Source: Clostridium thermarum (GTDB taxonomy: Bacteria; Bacillota; Clostridia; Clostridiales; Clostridiaceae). From it: a stretch of DNA of 64,000 nt. The stretch lies in assembly GCF_006351925.1 (NCBI RefSeq), contig NZ_CP040924.1, positions 1,572,001 to 1,636,000 of the forward strand, read 5' to 3'. The translations under genes and the position numbers were made by a program. The number at the start of each line of letters is the position of its first letter. Position 1 is the stretch's first letter. Below the pieces are notes generated by a model. The model was not told the origin of the DNA, ran no database searches, and was given only the letters and a program-made list of their open reading frames with translations. Shown here one piece after another: positions 46,777 to 55,817 of this stretch.

Positions 46777-47031
46777 AATTACATAATTATAACTTTGATG
46801 GAGAAAGTAACTGTAGGATGCCTAGCAGGGAGAAAAGGTCATGACTGAAAGCCTTTTTTAGGAAAAGTACAGTGAAGTTCACTCCGGAGTTTCAAATGTG
46901 AACAGGATCAGCTTTGATTAAGTAGCATTTGGCGGGTAAAACCGATAACTTTCACTAAGAGAGCAGCAAAAACTGCTAATTAGGGTGGTACCGCGGATCT
47001 TCCGTCCCTTTGTGGGACGGTTTTTATTTTT
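46777..47031 (+). promoter_or_regulatory. T-box riboswitch, candidate specifier UUC (phenylalanine)
   Basis: The leader begins with stem I elements GGAGAAAGTAA and CAGGGAGAAA, has CTGAAAG at the distal end, and ends with the T-box core TTAGGGTGGTACCGCGGA near 46980-46997. The candidate specifier TTC is at 46878-46880 in GAAG-TTC-ACTCCGGAGTTTC, in the same local setting as GTA in the valS leader. Uncharged tRNA-Phe should relieve termination. Confidence 0.92.
47002..47031 (+). terminator. Regulated terminator of the pheS T-box
   Basis: CCGTCCC (47002-47008) pairs with GGGACGG (47014-47020), followed by TTTTTATTTT. Confidence 0.9.
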
Positions 47032-47079
47032 TTGGTGACATTTATAAATTTGAAAGATAGTTTTGAAAGGAGAAGAAAG

Positions 47080-48099
47080 ATGAAAGAAAAATTGGAAGCC
47101 ATAAAAGCGTCAGCCCTGGATGAGATAAAGAATTCTTTTACCAGTGCTGAGTTAGAAGCTGTAAGGGTCAAGTATCTTGGCAAAAAGGGAGAACTTACCC
47201 TTATACTAAGAGGTATGGGGGCTCTTAGCACAGAGGAAAGACCGGTAGTAGGAAAGGTGGCAAATGAGGTAAGAGAAGCCATAGAAGCAGCTCTAACTAA
47301 ATCAGTAACAGCCATTAAGAACAAAGAAAGAGATGAAAAACTAAAGAATGATGTAATTGACATATCCTTACCAGGTAAAAGAAATATCCTAGGTAAGAGA
47401 CATCCCCTTGATGCAGCACTGGAAAGTATGAAGGAAATATTCATCTCCATGGGCTTTACCATTGAAGAAGGTCCGGAAGTTGAATCTGATTACTACAATT
47501 TTGAGGCTTTGAATATCCCAGAGAATCATCCGGCAAGAAGCGAGCAGGATACCTTCTATATTAACGACAATGTAGTTTTAAGAACACAAACTTCTCCGGT
47601 TCAGATTAGAGTTATGGAGAAGAACGCACCACCTATAAAGATGATATCTCCAGGCAAGGTGTTCAGATCTGATGCTGTAGATGCAACTCATTCACCAATC
47701 TTCTATCAGATGGAAGGTCTTGTTATTGACAAGGGCATTACCTTCGCGGATTTGAAGGGAACATTAGAGATTTTTGCTAAGAAAATGTTTGGGGATAAAG
47801 TAAATACTAAGTTCAGACCCCATCATTTCCCTTTCACTGAGCCTTCAGCAGAAATGGATGCCTCCTGCTTTGTATGTGTGGGAGAGGGCTGTAGCGTATG
47901 CAAGGGAAGCGGATGGATAGAACTTTTAGGCTGTGGAATGGTGCATCCTGAAGTTTTAAGAAAAGGTGGTATTGATCCTGAAATATACAGTGGCTTTGCC
48001 TTTGGCTTTGGTGTAGACCGTATGGTAATGATGAAGTACGGACTGGATGATATAAGATTGTTATATGAAAGTGACATGAGATTTTTAAATCAGTTCTAA
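47080..48099 (+). CDS. pheS: Phenylalanyl-tRNA synthetase alpha subunit
   Basis: This 339-residue class II synthetase subunit has an N-terminal coiled coil, then motif 2 and motif 3 regions: [31 protein letters not shown] (phenylalanine/ATP site) and [20 protein letters not shown] 47080 follows AAAGGAG; the in-frame ORF upstream from 47032 is leader. It forms an alpha2-beta2 enzyme with PheT, encoded 16 bases downstream. Confidence 0.97.
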   Translation: MKEKLEAIKASALDEIKNSFTSAELEAVRVKYLGKKGELTLILRGMGALSTEERPVVGKVANEVREAIEAALTKSVTAIKNKERDEKLKNDVIDISLPGKRNILGKRHPLDAALESMKEIFISMGFTIEEGPEVESDYYNFEALNIPENHPARSEQDTFYINDNVVLRTQTSPVQIRVMEKNAPPIKMISPGKVFRSDAVDATHSPIFYQMEGLVIDKGITFADLKGTLEIFAKKMFGDKVNTKFRPHHFPFTEPSAEMDASCFVCVGEGCSVCKGSGWIELLGCGMVHPEVLRKGGIDPEIYSGFAFGFGVDRMVMMKYGLDDIRLLYESDMRFLNQF

Positions 48100-48115
48100 T
48101 ATTGGAGGTGTAACG

Positions 48116-50494
48116 ATGAAAGTACCAGTTAAATGGTTAAAGGATTATGTTGATATTGATATAGATGCAAAGGAATTGGGAGATAGATTGACCCTTTCAG
48201 GATCCAAGGTAGAGGAAGTAATAACTAAAGGAGATGAGATTCAAAATGTGGTTACGGGAAAGATAGTGAAGATTGAACCTCATCCCGATGCTGAAAAGCT
48301 GGTTGTATGTCAGCTGGATATTGGAGAAGCGGAGCTCTTGCAGATAGTTACGGGAGCTAATAATATGAAGGAGCAGGACATCGTTCCGGTGGCACTTCAC
48401 GGTTCTTCCTTACCAGGAGGAGTAAAGATTAAAAAAGGTAAGCTCAGAGGCGTTGTTTCATACGGAATGATGTGTTCTGAAGAGGAACTTGGCATTGCAG
48501 GAGATGAACCTGTTCATGGACTAATGATTCTTCCGCAGGATACACCTGTAGGAAAGGACATAAAGGAAGTTTTGGGCTTAAACAATGCTATCATCGATTT
48601 TGAAATAACTTCAAACAGACCGGACTGCTTAAGCGTTGTAGGTATTGCAAGAGAAACTGCAGCTACTCTGGCAACTACCTATAGATTGCCGGAGGCTGCT
48701 GTAGCTTATGAAGGCCAGGGCAATGTAAGTGACCTGGTAACTGTGGAGGTTAAGGATGAGCTCTGCAGAAGATACATGGCCAGAGCTGTGGCAGATGTAA
48801 AGATAGAGCCATCACCTCAATGGATGCAGGAAAAACTTTTAGATGCAGGAGTAAGGCCAATAAATAATATAGTTGATATTACCAACTTCGTAATGCTGGA
48901 GCTTGGGCAACCAATGCATGCCTTTGACAGAAGAGAAATTACTTCCGGCAAGATAGTAGTGGAAAGAGCAGCTGATGGAGAAAAGTTTACAACTTTGGAT
49001 GAGGTAGAGAGAGAACTGACTTCTGATGTACTTTGCATAAAGGACGATGCAAAGACCATTGGACTTGCAGGTATTATGGGAGGGTTAAACTCTGAAATAA
49101 AGGATGATACTAAGGAAGTAATATTTGAGTGTGCTAATTTTGATGGTACTAATATAAGAGTTTCTGCCCAGCAGCTAGGTGTGAGAACTGAAGCTTCATC
49201 ACGATTTGAAAAGGACATTGATCCAAATTTAGTACAGCTTGCAATGGATAGAGCTTGCCATCTTGTTGAAAAGCTCAATGCTGGAAAAGTCCTTAAGGGA
49301 ACCATAGATATCTATGAAAAGCCTGTAAAGGAAAAGACTATGGCCGTTGATGGACATTGGGTTAATAAGTTCTTAGGCACAGAAATACCGGTAGAGGACA
49401 TGAAAAAGTATTTAGACAGTTTAGAACTTAAAACCACTATTGTGCATAATGTATTGGAAATCACTGTACCAACCTTCAGAATTGATATTAATATAAAGGA
49501 AGATATAGCAGAGGAAATTGCAAGAATATATGGATATGACAAGATTCCTTCCACAACGATTAATATCACCACTGAAAGGGGCGGTAAAAATGCAAAGCAG
49601 CATATGGATGATATGGTACTGGCAACAATGCTTGCTTCCGGACTTAACCAATCTATAAGCTATGCTTTCATAAGCCCCAAGGCCTTTGATAAGATAAATT
49701 TAGATGCTGATAACCCGTTGAGAAACACAGTGACCATAAAGAATCCGCTGGGCGAAGATTATAGTGTTATGAGAACCACCACTATTCCTTCCATGATGGA
49801 AAGTCTTGGCCGTAATTATGCAAGAAATAATGAAGTAACAAGGCTTTTTGAAATTGGAAAGGTATATATTCCTCTAAATGACGGAAGAGAACTTCCGGAT
49901 GAAAGAAATATACTGACAGTAGGAATGTATGGACAGTGTGATTATCTAGACTTAAAGGGCATAGTGGAAAATCTATTAGAAGTCTTGGGAGTACAAGGCT
50001 GCAGCTTCGTAAGAGAAAGCGACAATGCCACCTTCCATCCTGGAAAAACTGCAGCATTGATGCTAAAAAACACTAAGGTTGGTGTCCTTGGAGAAATTCA
50101 TCCTGATGTAAGCGATAAATTCGGCTTGGATGTACCTGCATATGTAGCTGAGTTAAATCTGGATATACTTTACGCCAATGCTAAGCTGGAGAAAAAGTAT
50201 AAGTCTCTTCCAAAGTATCCTGCAGTATCCAGAGACATGGCCTTAATTGTAGATGACAGCATACTTGTTCAGGAAATAGAAGATATAATTAAGAAGCAGG
50301 GTGCACCTTTGGTTGAGTCAGTTAAGCTCTTTGATATTTATAAGGGCAAGCAGATTCCTGAAGGTAAAAAATCCATTGCCTATGCGATTATATATAGAAA
50401 GGAAAGTTCAACCCTTACTGATGCAGAAGTAAATATGGTGCATGATAAAATACTAAAGAACCTAGAATATAGATTAGGTGCTCAACTTAGATAA
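48116..50494 (+). CDS. pheT: Phenylalanyl-tRNA synthetase beta subunit
   Basis: This 792-residue subunit has the expected modules: an N-terminal EMAP/tRNA-binding domain (residues 40-150, with [18 protein letters not shown]), the B3/B4 editing domain (about 210-385), B5 (about 400-470, with [20 protein letters not shown]), the catalytic-like core and a C-terminal anticodon-binding FDX-ACB domain ([14 protein letters not shown] onward). Length is normal. It starts behind TGGAGGTG. Confidence 0.97.
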   Translation: MKVPVKWLKDYVDIDIDAKELGDRLTLSGSKVEEVITKGDEIQNVVTGKIVKIEPHPDAEKLVVCQLDIGEAELLQIVTGANNMKEQDIVPVALHGSSLPGGVKIKKGKLRGVVSYGMMCSEEELGIAGDEPVHGLMILPQDTPVGKDIKEVLGLNNAIIDFEITSNRPDCLSVVGIARETAATLATTYRLPEAAVAYEGQGNVSDLVTVEVKDELCRRYMARAVADVKIEPSPQWMQEKLLDAGVRPINNIVDITNFVMLELGQPMHAFDRREITSGKIVVERAADGEKFTTLDEVERELTSDVLCIKDDAKTIGLAGIMGGLNSEIKDDTKEVIFECANFDGTNIRVSAQQLGVRTEASSRFEKDIDPNLVQLAMDRACHLVEKLNAGKVLKGTIDIYEKPVKEKTMAVDGHWVNKFLGTEIPVEDMKKYLDSLELKTTIVHNVLEITVPTFRIDINIKEDIAEEIARIYGYDKIPSTTINITTERGGKNAKQHMDDMVLATMLASGLNQSISYAFISPKAFDKINLDADNPLRNTVTIKNPLGEDYSVMRTTTIPSMMESLGRNYARNNEVTRLFEIGKVYIPLNDGRELPDERNILTVGMYGQCDYLDLKGIVENLLEVLGVQGCSFVRESDNATFHPGKTAALMLKNTKVGVLGEIHPDVSDKFGLDVPAYVAELNLDILYANAKLEKKYKSLPKYPAVSRDMALIVDDSILVQEIEDIIKKQGAPLVESVKLFDIYKGKQIPEGKKSIAYAIIYRKESSTLTDAEVNMVHDKILKNLEYRLGAQLR

Positions 50495-50507
50495 TATATA
50501 AAAGAAG

Positions 50508-50549
50508 TTGCATAATTCTGTAATCAAAATATGGAATTATGCAATTTTC
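50508..50549 (+). terminator. pheST terminator
   Basis: TTGCATAATTC (50508-50518) pairs with GAATTATGCAA (50534-50544), followed by TTTTC. The loop of 15 bases is large. Confidence 0.72.
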
Positions 50550-50616
50550 ACTTTTAACCTATTATCAATATATGTTAAAATAAAGTATAACAAAAGTTAT
50601 CTAAGAGGGTGTTTGC

Positions 50617-51213
50617 ATGAATATTGTTACTGTGAAGATTAATGGTGTGGATTATAACTTAAAAGGTGATGAGAAGGAAGAATACTTGCACAGGGTTGCT
50701 GGGTATGTAGATAAAAAAATAAAGCTTATCTCTGAGAGTAATAGAAAGTTGAGTACTACCGACGTGGCAGTACTTACAGCTGTAAATGCCGTAGATGATC
50801 TTTTTAAATGCGATATGGCCTACCAGGAGCTTTGTGAAGAAATACAGGCTTTAGAAGCTAAGGACAAAGAAAATAAACATCAAATAGAAGCTTTACAAAG
50901 TCAATTACAGCAAGTTCAGCAAGAAAATCAGGAGCTATTGCAGAAGCTTGAAAGTGATAACAGCCAGGAACTTCTAAGGAGCAAAGATGAAGAGGTAGAT
51001 AAACTAAAGGAGGAGATAAGTGCTTTGAAGGAAGCCTCAGAAAAATACTTAAGTGACTATAATGCCTACAAGGCAGAAAATAAAGAGTTAAAGTTCCAGC
51101 TCCAGTCTGCTAGGTATAAGATAATTGATTTGCAAAACAAGTTGGTGGAAAATCAAATAAACCTAGTAAAAGTAAAAAAGATGAATAATCCTCTGATTAA
51201 TAATGGAAAATAA
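50617..51213 (+). CDS. zapA: Cell division protein ZapA with extended coiled coil
   Basis: The first 80 residues of this 198-residue protein are ZapA: VTVKINGVDYNLKGDEKEEY, then VAGYVDKKIKLISE and LTTDVAVL-like helix (TTDVAVLTAVNAVDDL). ZapA cross-links FtsZ filaments at the division ring. Ordinary ZapA is 85-110 residues; here a Gln/Glu/Lys-rich coiled coil of about 100 residues follows (residues 75-185), which may lengthen the bridge. The gene is single, ending in a terminator. The start ATG follows AAGAGGGTG. Confidence 0.9.
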   Translation: MNIVTVKINGVDYNLKGDEKEEYLHRVAGYVDKKIKLISESNRKLSTTDVAVLTAVNAVDDLFKCDMAYQELCEEIQALEAKDKENKHQIEALQSQLQQVQQENQELLQKLESDNSQELLRSKDEEVDKLKEEISALKEASEKYLSDYNAYKAENKELKFQLQSARYKIIDLQNKLVENQINLVKVKKMNNPLINNGK

Positions 51214-51217
51214 AAAG

Positions 51218-51252
51218 AAACCTCATGACACTTATGCGTCGTGAGGTTTTTT
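51218..51252 (+). terminator. zapA terminator
   Basis: AAACCTCATGAC (51218-51229) pairs with GTCGTGAGGTTT (51238-51249), one G-U pair, followed by a T run. Confidence 0.9.
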
Positions 51253-51401
51253 ACTCATAGGTGGAGTGGTGCAGTAATATAATATTTGGTTAATAATTGT
51301 AAATCATGCCTCTAATGTTTTGGGCACAATACAAGGTCAATGAGCTGGGGACCGTAGAGGTATTATCCGAGGAGAGATGGGTGAGAAAAATATTATAGGA
51401 G

Positions 51402-51429
51402 AAACCGCAGTATATAAAAGCTGCGGTTT
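51402..51429 (-). terminator. Hairpin after the 51435 minus-strand gene
   Basis: AAACCGCAG (51402-51410) pairs with CTGCGGTTT (51421-51429). On the minus strand it lies 6 bases after the stop; the U run is short. Confidence 0.6.
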
Positions 51430-51434
51430 AATTT

Positions 51435-52934
51435 CTATCCAAAGATTCTTCTGAATAACCCCTTATTTAATTTTTGCTCCAATTCCTCTATCCGTAAATC
51501 CTTTTGGGTGTTTTCCTGATAAAGGGAGTTTACAAGTATATTAAGCCGCTCAATGGTGCTTTCTCTATCCGTAAGGCCGGCGGCAGCCTCTCTGGCAGAA
51601 TTATTGTTCAGCTCCTCCAGTAGTTTGTTGTATTTTTCTTCTTGCTCCTTTTGATAAGCTGCATATTCCTCTTGAGTGTCTGACAGCTGCTGTTGGAGAT
51701 ATGCAATTTCCATATCTTTTGTAGATAGGACTGATTTTATAGTTTCCAACTCTCTAGTCAGTATTTCCTTCAGCTTTACAGTTTCCAAAAGCTTCTTGTC
51801 CTTTTCTATGAGGATTAGTTGAAGCTCTCTGATATACTCCTCTTTTGAAATCATATTCGTGAGATTGGAAATATTGGCAGTCTGTGACTTCAGCTGTTTT
51901 TCACTCTCAATAAACTGCTGTCTTTCCGGGCTCTTTTCTAAGTTTATTATTGGGTAGGGTGGTGTAGCTAAGACCAGGGGACAAAAGGTACTTTTAAAAC
52001 CTGGCTCAGAAGGATGGCTGCTTATATAAACACAATTGCTAACAGAAGATTTTTGAGTCAACAGAATATTCTTATTAGTCCAGTTTATTTGACCGGAATC
52101 TGTTTTTCTAAAGACTAGAGCATCTCCTTCTTCCCAGAGCACATATGTATAATTGTTTCTGATAATCATGCATGGATGCAGGGCGTTTATAGAGTTTTCT
52201 GACAAAGGTAGGTCTTTTGACCAACGAGAGGAGTTATTGTTTAAATCCCGGTATTTTATTACGGTGTAAATATTCCTGTATATAGAAGAACTGTAGCATA
52301 TAAAGGCAACATTTCTTTCGTTGATGATGAAGGAAGCGTTGTGGGAACCATTGAGATCAATGCATTCATCCAAATCTCCCCACATGTAAAAATCAAGGTT
52401 GAATTTCTTTATACCGTAGGAATCTCTACTGTTTTTAGAATAAAACAGGTAAAGATTATTTTTAGTGTAGTCTATTCTGTAGGGTTGAAGGAGTTTTTCC
52501 GCTGTAACCTCTACCACCTTTTTTACTGTCCAAGCGTTATTATGCCACAGGCTGTGATATATGGACCATGTACTAGAATGTCTGTTGCTAAGCATATAAA
52601 AAATATGTATATCTTCATCAATCACTTTTAGAGTCAGAAATTTCATAGATGTTGTTTTTAAGTTTATTTCTACAAGTTTCTTTTGGGTATTTAGTAATGG
52701 ATGAAGTCGGTAACAAAGTTCTCCTGCACCATTTAAGAATAAGATATGTATTTTGTCTTCTCTATCTATGTCTACGCTGTAGTCCAATATGTCCTGCTCA
52801 ATAGTATAGGTTCCTTCTGAAGAGATGGTAGTTACAGGTTCCAACATAAGTGAATTATCTTCAGACAGGAAGAATTTATGAAAGTGATCCTTGCTATCTC
52901 GCAGAACAAAGCTGAAATTATTGCTAAAAATCAT
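51435..52934 (-). CDS. Uncharacterised beta-rich / coiled-coil protein
   Basis: I do not recognise this 499-residue protein. Residues 1-335 are beta-rich with recurring segments such as DEDIHIFYMLSNRHSSTWSI, KNNLYLFYSKNSRDSYGIKK and ERNVAFICYSSSIYRN, suggesting a six- or seven-bladed propeller of the sialidase or BNR-like sort. Residues about 340-490 are a heptad-rich coiled coil (KEILTRELETIKSVLSTKDM). The last residues GLFRRIFG are basic, aromatic and glycine-flanked, a possible membrane- or protein-docking tip. There is no signal peptide. ATG follows GAGGTGATAAA. It is divergent from a second propeller gene with a glycosyltransferase behind, suggesting a surface or spore-layer function (inference). 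Confidence 0.7.
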   Translation of the reverse strand: MIFSNNFSFVLRDSKDHFHKFFLSEDNSLMLEPVTTISSEGTYTIEQDILDYSVDIDREDKIHILFLNGAGELCYRLHPLLNTQKKLVEINLKTTSMKFLTLKVIDEDIHIFYMLSNRHSSTWSIYHSLWHNNAWTVKKVVEVTAEKLLQPYRIDYTKNNLYLFYSKNSRDSYGIKKFNLDFYMWGDLDECIDLNGSHNASFIINERNVAFICYSSSIYRNIYTVIKYRDLNNNSSRWSKDLPLSENSINALHPCMIIRNNYTYVLWEEGDALVFRKTDSGQINWTNKNILLTQKSSVSNCVYISSHPSEPGFKSTFCPLVLATPPYPIINLEKSPERQQFIESEKQLKSQTANISNLTNMISKEEYIRELQLILIEKDKKLLETVKLKEILTRELETIKSVLSTKDMEIAYLQQQLSDTQEEYAAYQKEQEEKYNKLLEELNNNSAREAAAGLTDRESTIERLNILVNSLYQENTQKDLRIEELEQKLNKGLFRRIFG

Positions 52935-53124
52935 TTTATCACCTCAAAACTTTAATATTATAGGGGTAATAACGCATATGATTATATAAAGTGCATAGTA
53001 GTTAATACCTCATCTTATAACATTATATTATGGTTAGATTGAAGTATATGATAGATAAATGAGGTTATTGAATAATTACTTATGATTTATTACAGACATA
53101 TAAAAGAATAGGGGGAATAGATAA

Positions 53125-54681
53125 ATGGCCATAGCAGATCTGACCAAGAGAATAAGATATTATGTTACTGACTTATCAACTAATACCTTATCTGTGCTGG
53201 ATGGTTTTACAAATAAGGTGGTAAAAACTTATATAGTAGGTAAAGGAGCAAAAGAAGTTATTTGTAAAGAAGATGGAACAGTATATGTATCCAGCGGTGA
53301 CAATGATAAAGTGACCATGATATTGGCGGATGGAAGCAGCAAGGTATTAAATATACCAAATGAAGGATTTATAGACATAGATATAATTATGGGACGTATG
53401 TACACTGCTGACAGAGCGGAACTTCAAGTTTATGATTTAACCAGTGGGAGTCTAGTTGTTTCTATAGGAGGCCTTTCCTCTACACAATATATGTCATTAA
53501 ATAAAAGCAGAAACAGACTTTATATTACTGACTGCAATACAGTTAAAGTATACAGTACTATAACCATGGAACATATAAATACTATCAACCTACCAGGAAA
53601 GGCCAATTATATTGCTATTTCTGAGGATGGCACAAAGGCCTTTATTGCATATGGACAAGTATCTTCAGCCTCGGGAATACAAATTTATGATTTAAAAAGC
53701 AGTTCGGTAATTATCAACATCACCGATGAACTGTTGGCAGAACCGGTGGCCCTAATTCAAAGAAACAATATATTATATGCACTAAATAACACTTCTGAAG
53801 GTACTGTGGTAACAGTGGATACCACAACCTACAGTATATTATCCAAGGTTTTTAAGGTGGGCAGTCATCCGGTAAGGGCAGCCTTGTCTCCGGATAATAC
53901 CAAGCTTTATGTTACAAATTCCCAGAGTGGGGATATAAGTATAATTGATTTCATATCAAACTCTGTGGACACTGTGACCTTGGAGGATGTGCAAGAACCC
54001 TTTGCTATAGCAGCCTGCTATGCCGGATCACCGGTTTCGCCTGGAGAGCCCATTGATTTTTCAGATTCCTATCAATTACATGACATCAAGGAAGCAGTCT
54101 GCATAATGGCCAAGAAGGTATTTGCTCACTGTCAGCAAAGAATTTGTTTTCCTATGGTGACTATACCTTTGCCATCAAATATAGGGAAAATATCATTACA
54201 ACGGATGATTTTTGAAAACGGTAGTATTATAACGGGAACACTTGTGGTGACACCATTACGGGATAGGCCAAACTTTTCAAGGGTTCAGTTCTCACTCAGT
54301 GTACCTTATAAGGCAATACTTAAGTTAGCTAATGATGAGACCATAACCATAAATGGTGTGCTGCCGGAAATAGTCAAAGATATAGTGATGTATAGACCAC
54401 AGACTCGTGATGAGTTTAAGTTTGAAACCTTGGTTGAAACAAGGTCTGAAATTCTAAGTACACCTAATATAACCACTGAAAATATCACAATTGCTGTAGG
54501 AGTCTTTGTTATGATAAAAGTTGTAGGTGAGGTACAGCTTCTAATACCTGCCTTCGGTTATTGTCCGGAGCCGCCGGCTTGTGAAGAATACGAAGAACCG
54601 GAAGAGGATGACATATGCCAAATCTTTCTTGACTTCAATCAGACTCCTTTCCCGGAAGATTTCTTCCCGGCTTCAATATAA
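53125..54681 (+). CDS. YncE-like beta-propeller with unknown C-terminal domain
   Basis: Residues 1-310 of this 518-residue protein form a propeller of about seven blades; the clearest unit is HPVRAALSPDNTKLYVTNSQ followed by SGDISIIDF. Residues about 315-500 are a separate beta-rich domain starting near AVCIMAKKVFAHCQQRICF, which I cannot assign to a family with confidence; it loosely recalls clostridial spore proteins. The tail is acidic and proline-rich with Cys pairs (CPEPPACEEYEEPEEDDIC). There is no signal peptide, as for many spore coat proteins. A glycosyltransferase gene follows 17 bases later, so the two are cotranscribed. Confidence 0.72.
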   Translation: MAIADLTKRIRYYVTDLSTNTLSVLDGFTNKVVKTYIVGKGAKEVICKEDGTVYVSSGDNDKVTMILADGSSKVLNIPNEGFIDIDIIMGRMYTADRAELQVYDLTSGSLVVSIGGLSSTQYMSLNKSRNRLYITDCNTVKVYSTITMEHINTINLPGKANYIAISEDGTKAFIAYGQVSSASGIQIYDLKSSSVIINITDELLAEPVALIQRNNILYALNNTSEGTVVTVDTTTYSILSKVFKVGSHPVRAALSPDNTKLYVTNSQSGDISIIDFISNSVDTVTLEDVQEPFAIAACYAGSPVSPGEPIDFSDSYQLHDIKEAVCIMAKKVFAHCQQRICFPMVTIPLPSNIGKISLQRMIFENGSIITGTLVVTPLRDRPNFSRVQFSLSVPYKAILKLANDETITINGVLPEIVKDIVMYRPQTRDEFKFETLVETRSEILSTPNITTENITIAVGVFVMIKVVGEVQLLIPAFGYCPEPPACEEYEEPEEDDICQIFLDFNQTPFPEDFFPASI

Positions 54682-54698
54682 GTATCAGGGGGATTATT

Positions 54699-55685
54699 AT
54701 GAGGGTACTCATGTGCATAAGAAGTGATTATCTTAGAAACTTTGGAGGAGACTCAGTACAAATGCTAAAGACTGCCGAATACTTAAGGAAGCTAGGAGTG
54801 GACGTTGACATAAACAGCGGAGATATAACCGATTTTTCACCATATGATCTCATTCATCTGTTCAATCTCACAAGAATGGGTGAGACTTATAAGTACTATA
54901 AAATAGCAAGATATTATAAGAAAGCTATAGTTTTATCTCCCCTATATTGGGATATGACCAGGTATTTTCATCATATTAATAATGCGGAAAGTATAAAGCT
55001 ATGGGAAAGGTGTAATATCTATAGAAGAGAAATAGTGAAAGGCTGTAAGGCAGTTTACCCCAATAGCCATATTGAAGCAGAACAACTTAAAAAGCTAATA
55101 TGCAAAAGTGCAAATTATATAGTGGTATATAATGGAGTAGACATAATAAGTGAGGAAACCCCACTTTACGGTTTGAAGGATAGGTACAGGTTGGACAATT
55201 ATGTACTATGTGTAGGAAGGATATGTCCTATTAAGAACCAACTTGTACTTGCAAGGATTTGCAAGGAACTAAACATTAACCTGGTGTTGATAGGTAATAT
55301 AGAAGACAGGGTTTACTATGATAAATGTATGAGTTACCATGGAACCCAGTATCTCGGCTTTATTGATAGTTATAATATTTATAATGCCTATAGGTTTGCA
55401 AAACTCCATGTTTTGCCAAGCTTTGTGGAGACCTCAGGGAGATCTTCCCTTGAAGCAGCCGCCAGTGGCTGTACCGTTGTTTCTACGGACCAGAGTAATG
55501 CTAGGGAATATTTTGGGGATATGGCAACATACTGCAATCCCTATGATGAAGCAAGTATATATGAGGCTGTTAAGCAGGGATTAAAAGCAAAAAAGGACAG
55601 TGAGTTAAAAAAATTTATCAGTGAAAAGTATAATTGGGAAAGCTGCACAAAGGTTCTGTATGATAGTTATATGGCATCTTTTTAA
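54699..55685 (+). CDS. Glycosyltransferase family 4 (GT-B fold)
   Basis: This 328-residue protein has a short N-terminal Rossmann domain (RVLMCIRSDYLRNFGGDSVQ) and a C-terminal Glycos_transf_1 domain. The latter has LCVGRICPIKNQLVLARIC, a donor-site region YRFAKLHVLPSFVETSGRSS and the E-x7-E-like pair in ETSGRSSLEAAASG. It is smaller than typical GT4 enzymes (350-400 residues) but appears complete. The sugar and acceptor are unknown; the tight link to the propeller gene suggests modification of that protein or of the same surface layer. A terminator follows directly. Confidence 0.85.
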   Translation: MRVLMCIRSDYLRNFGGDSVQMLKTAEYLRKLGVDVDINSGDITDFSPYDLIHLFNLTRMGETYKYYKIARYYKKAIVLSPLYWDMTRYFHHINNAESIKLWERCNIYRREIVKGCKAVYPNSHIEAEQLKKLICKSANYIVVYNGVDIISEETPLYGLKDRYRLDNYVLCVGRICPIKNQLVLARICKELNINLVLIGNIEDRVYYDKCMSYHGTQYLGFIDSYNIYNAYRFAKLHVLPSFVETSGRSSLEAAASGCTVVSTDQSNAREYFGDMATYCNPYDEASIYEAVKQGLKAKKDSELKKFISEKYNWESCTKVLYDSYMASF

Positions 55686-55712
55686 AAGTGACTTTTACAG
55701 TCACTTTTTTTT
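55684..55712 (+). terminator. Terminator after the glycosyltransferase gene
   Basis: AAAAGTGAC (55684-55692) pairs with GTCACTTTT (55700-55708), followed by TTTT. It overlaps the stop codon. Confidence 0.88.
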
Positions 55713-55817
55713 ATTGTATACTAAAATAGTGTCTTTTAAAATATATGTTGATTTTGAAGTGATAATATGAAGCTTGGGGAAAATATAGATAGTTGAAGTA
55801 CAATGGGAGAGATGAAA

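Noticed and set aside
46980..47462. A 160-residue minus-strand ORF over the pheS leader and gene start
   Set aside because: Covers the T-box terminator and the pheS N-terminus; explained by those features.
48817..49305. A 162-residue minus-strand ORF opposite pheT
   Set aside because: Antisense shadow with a Ser-rich translation inside the B3/B4 domain coding region.
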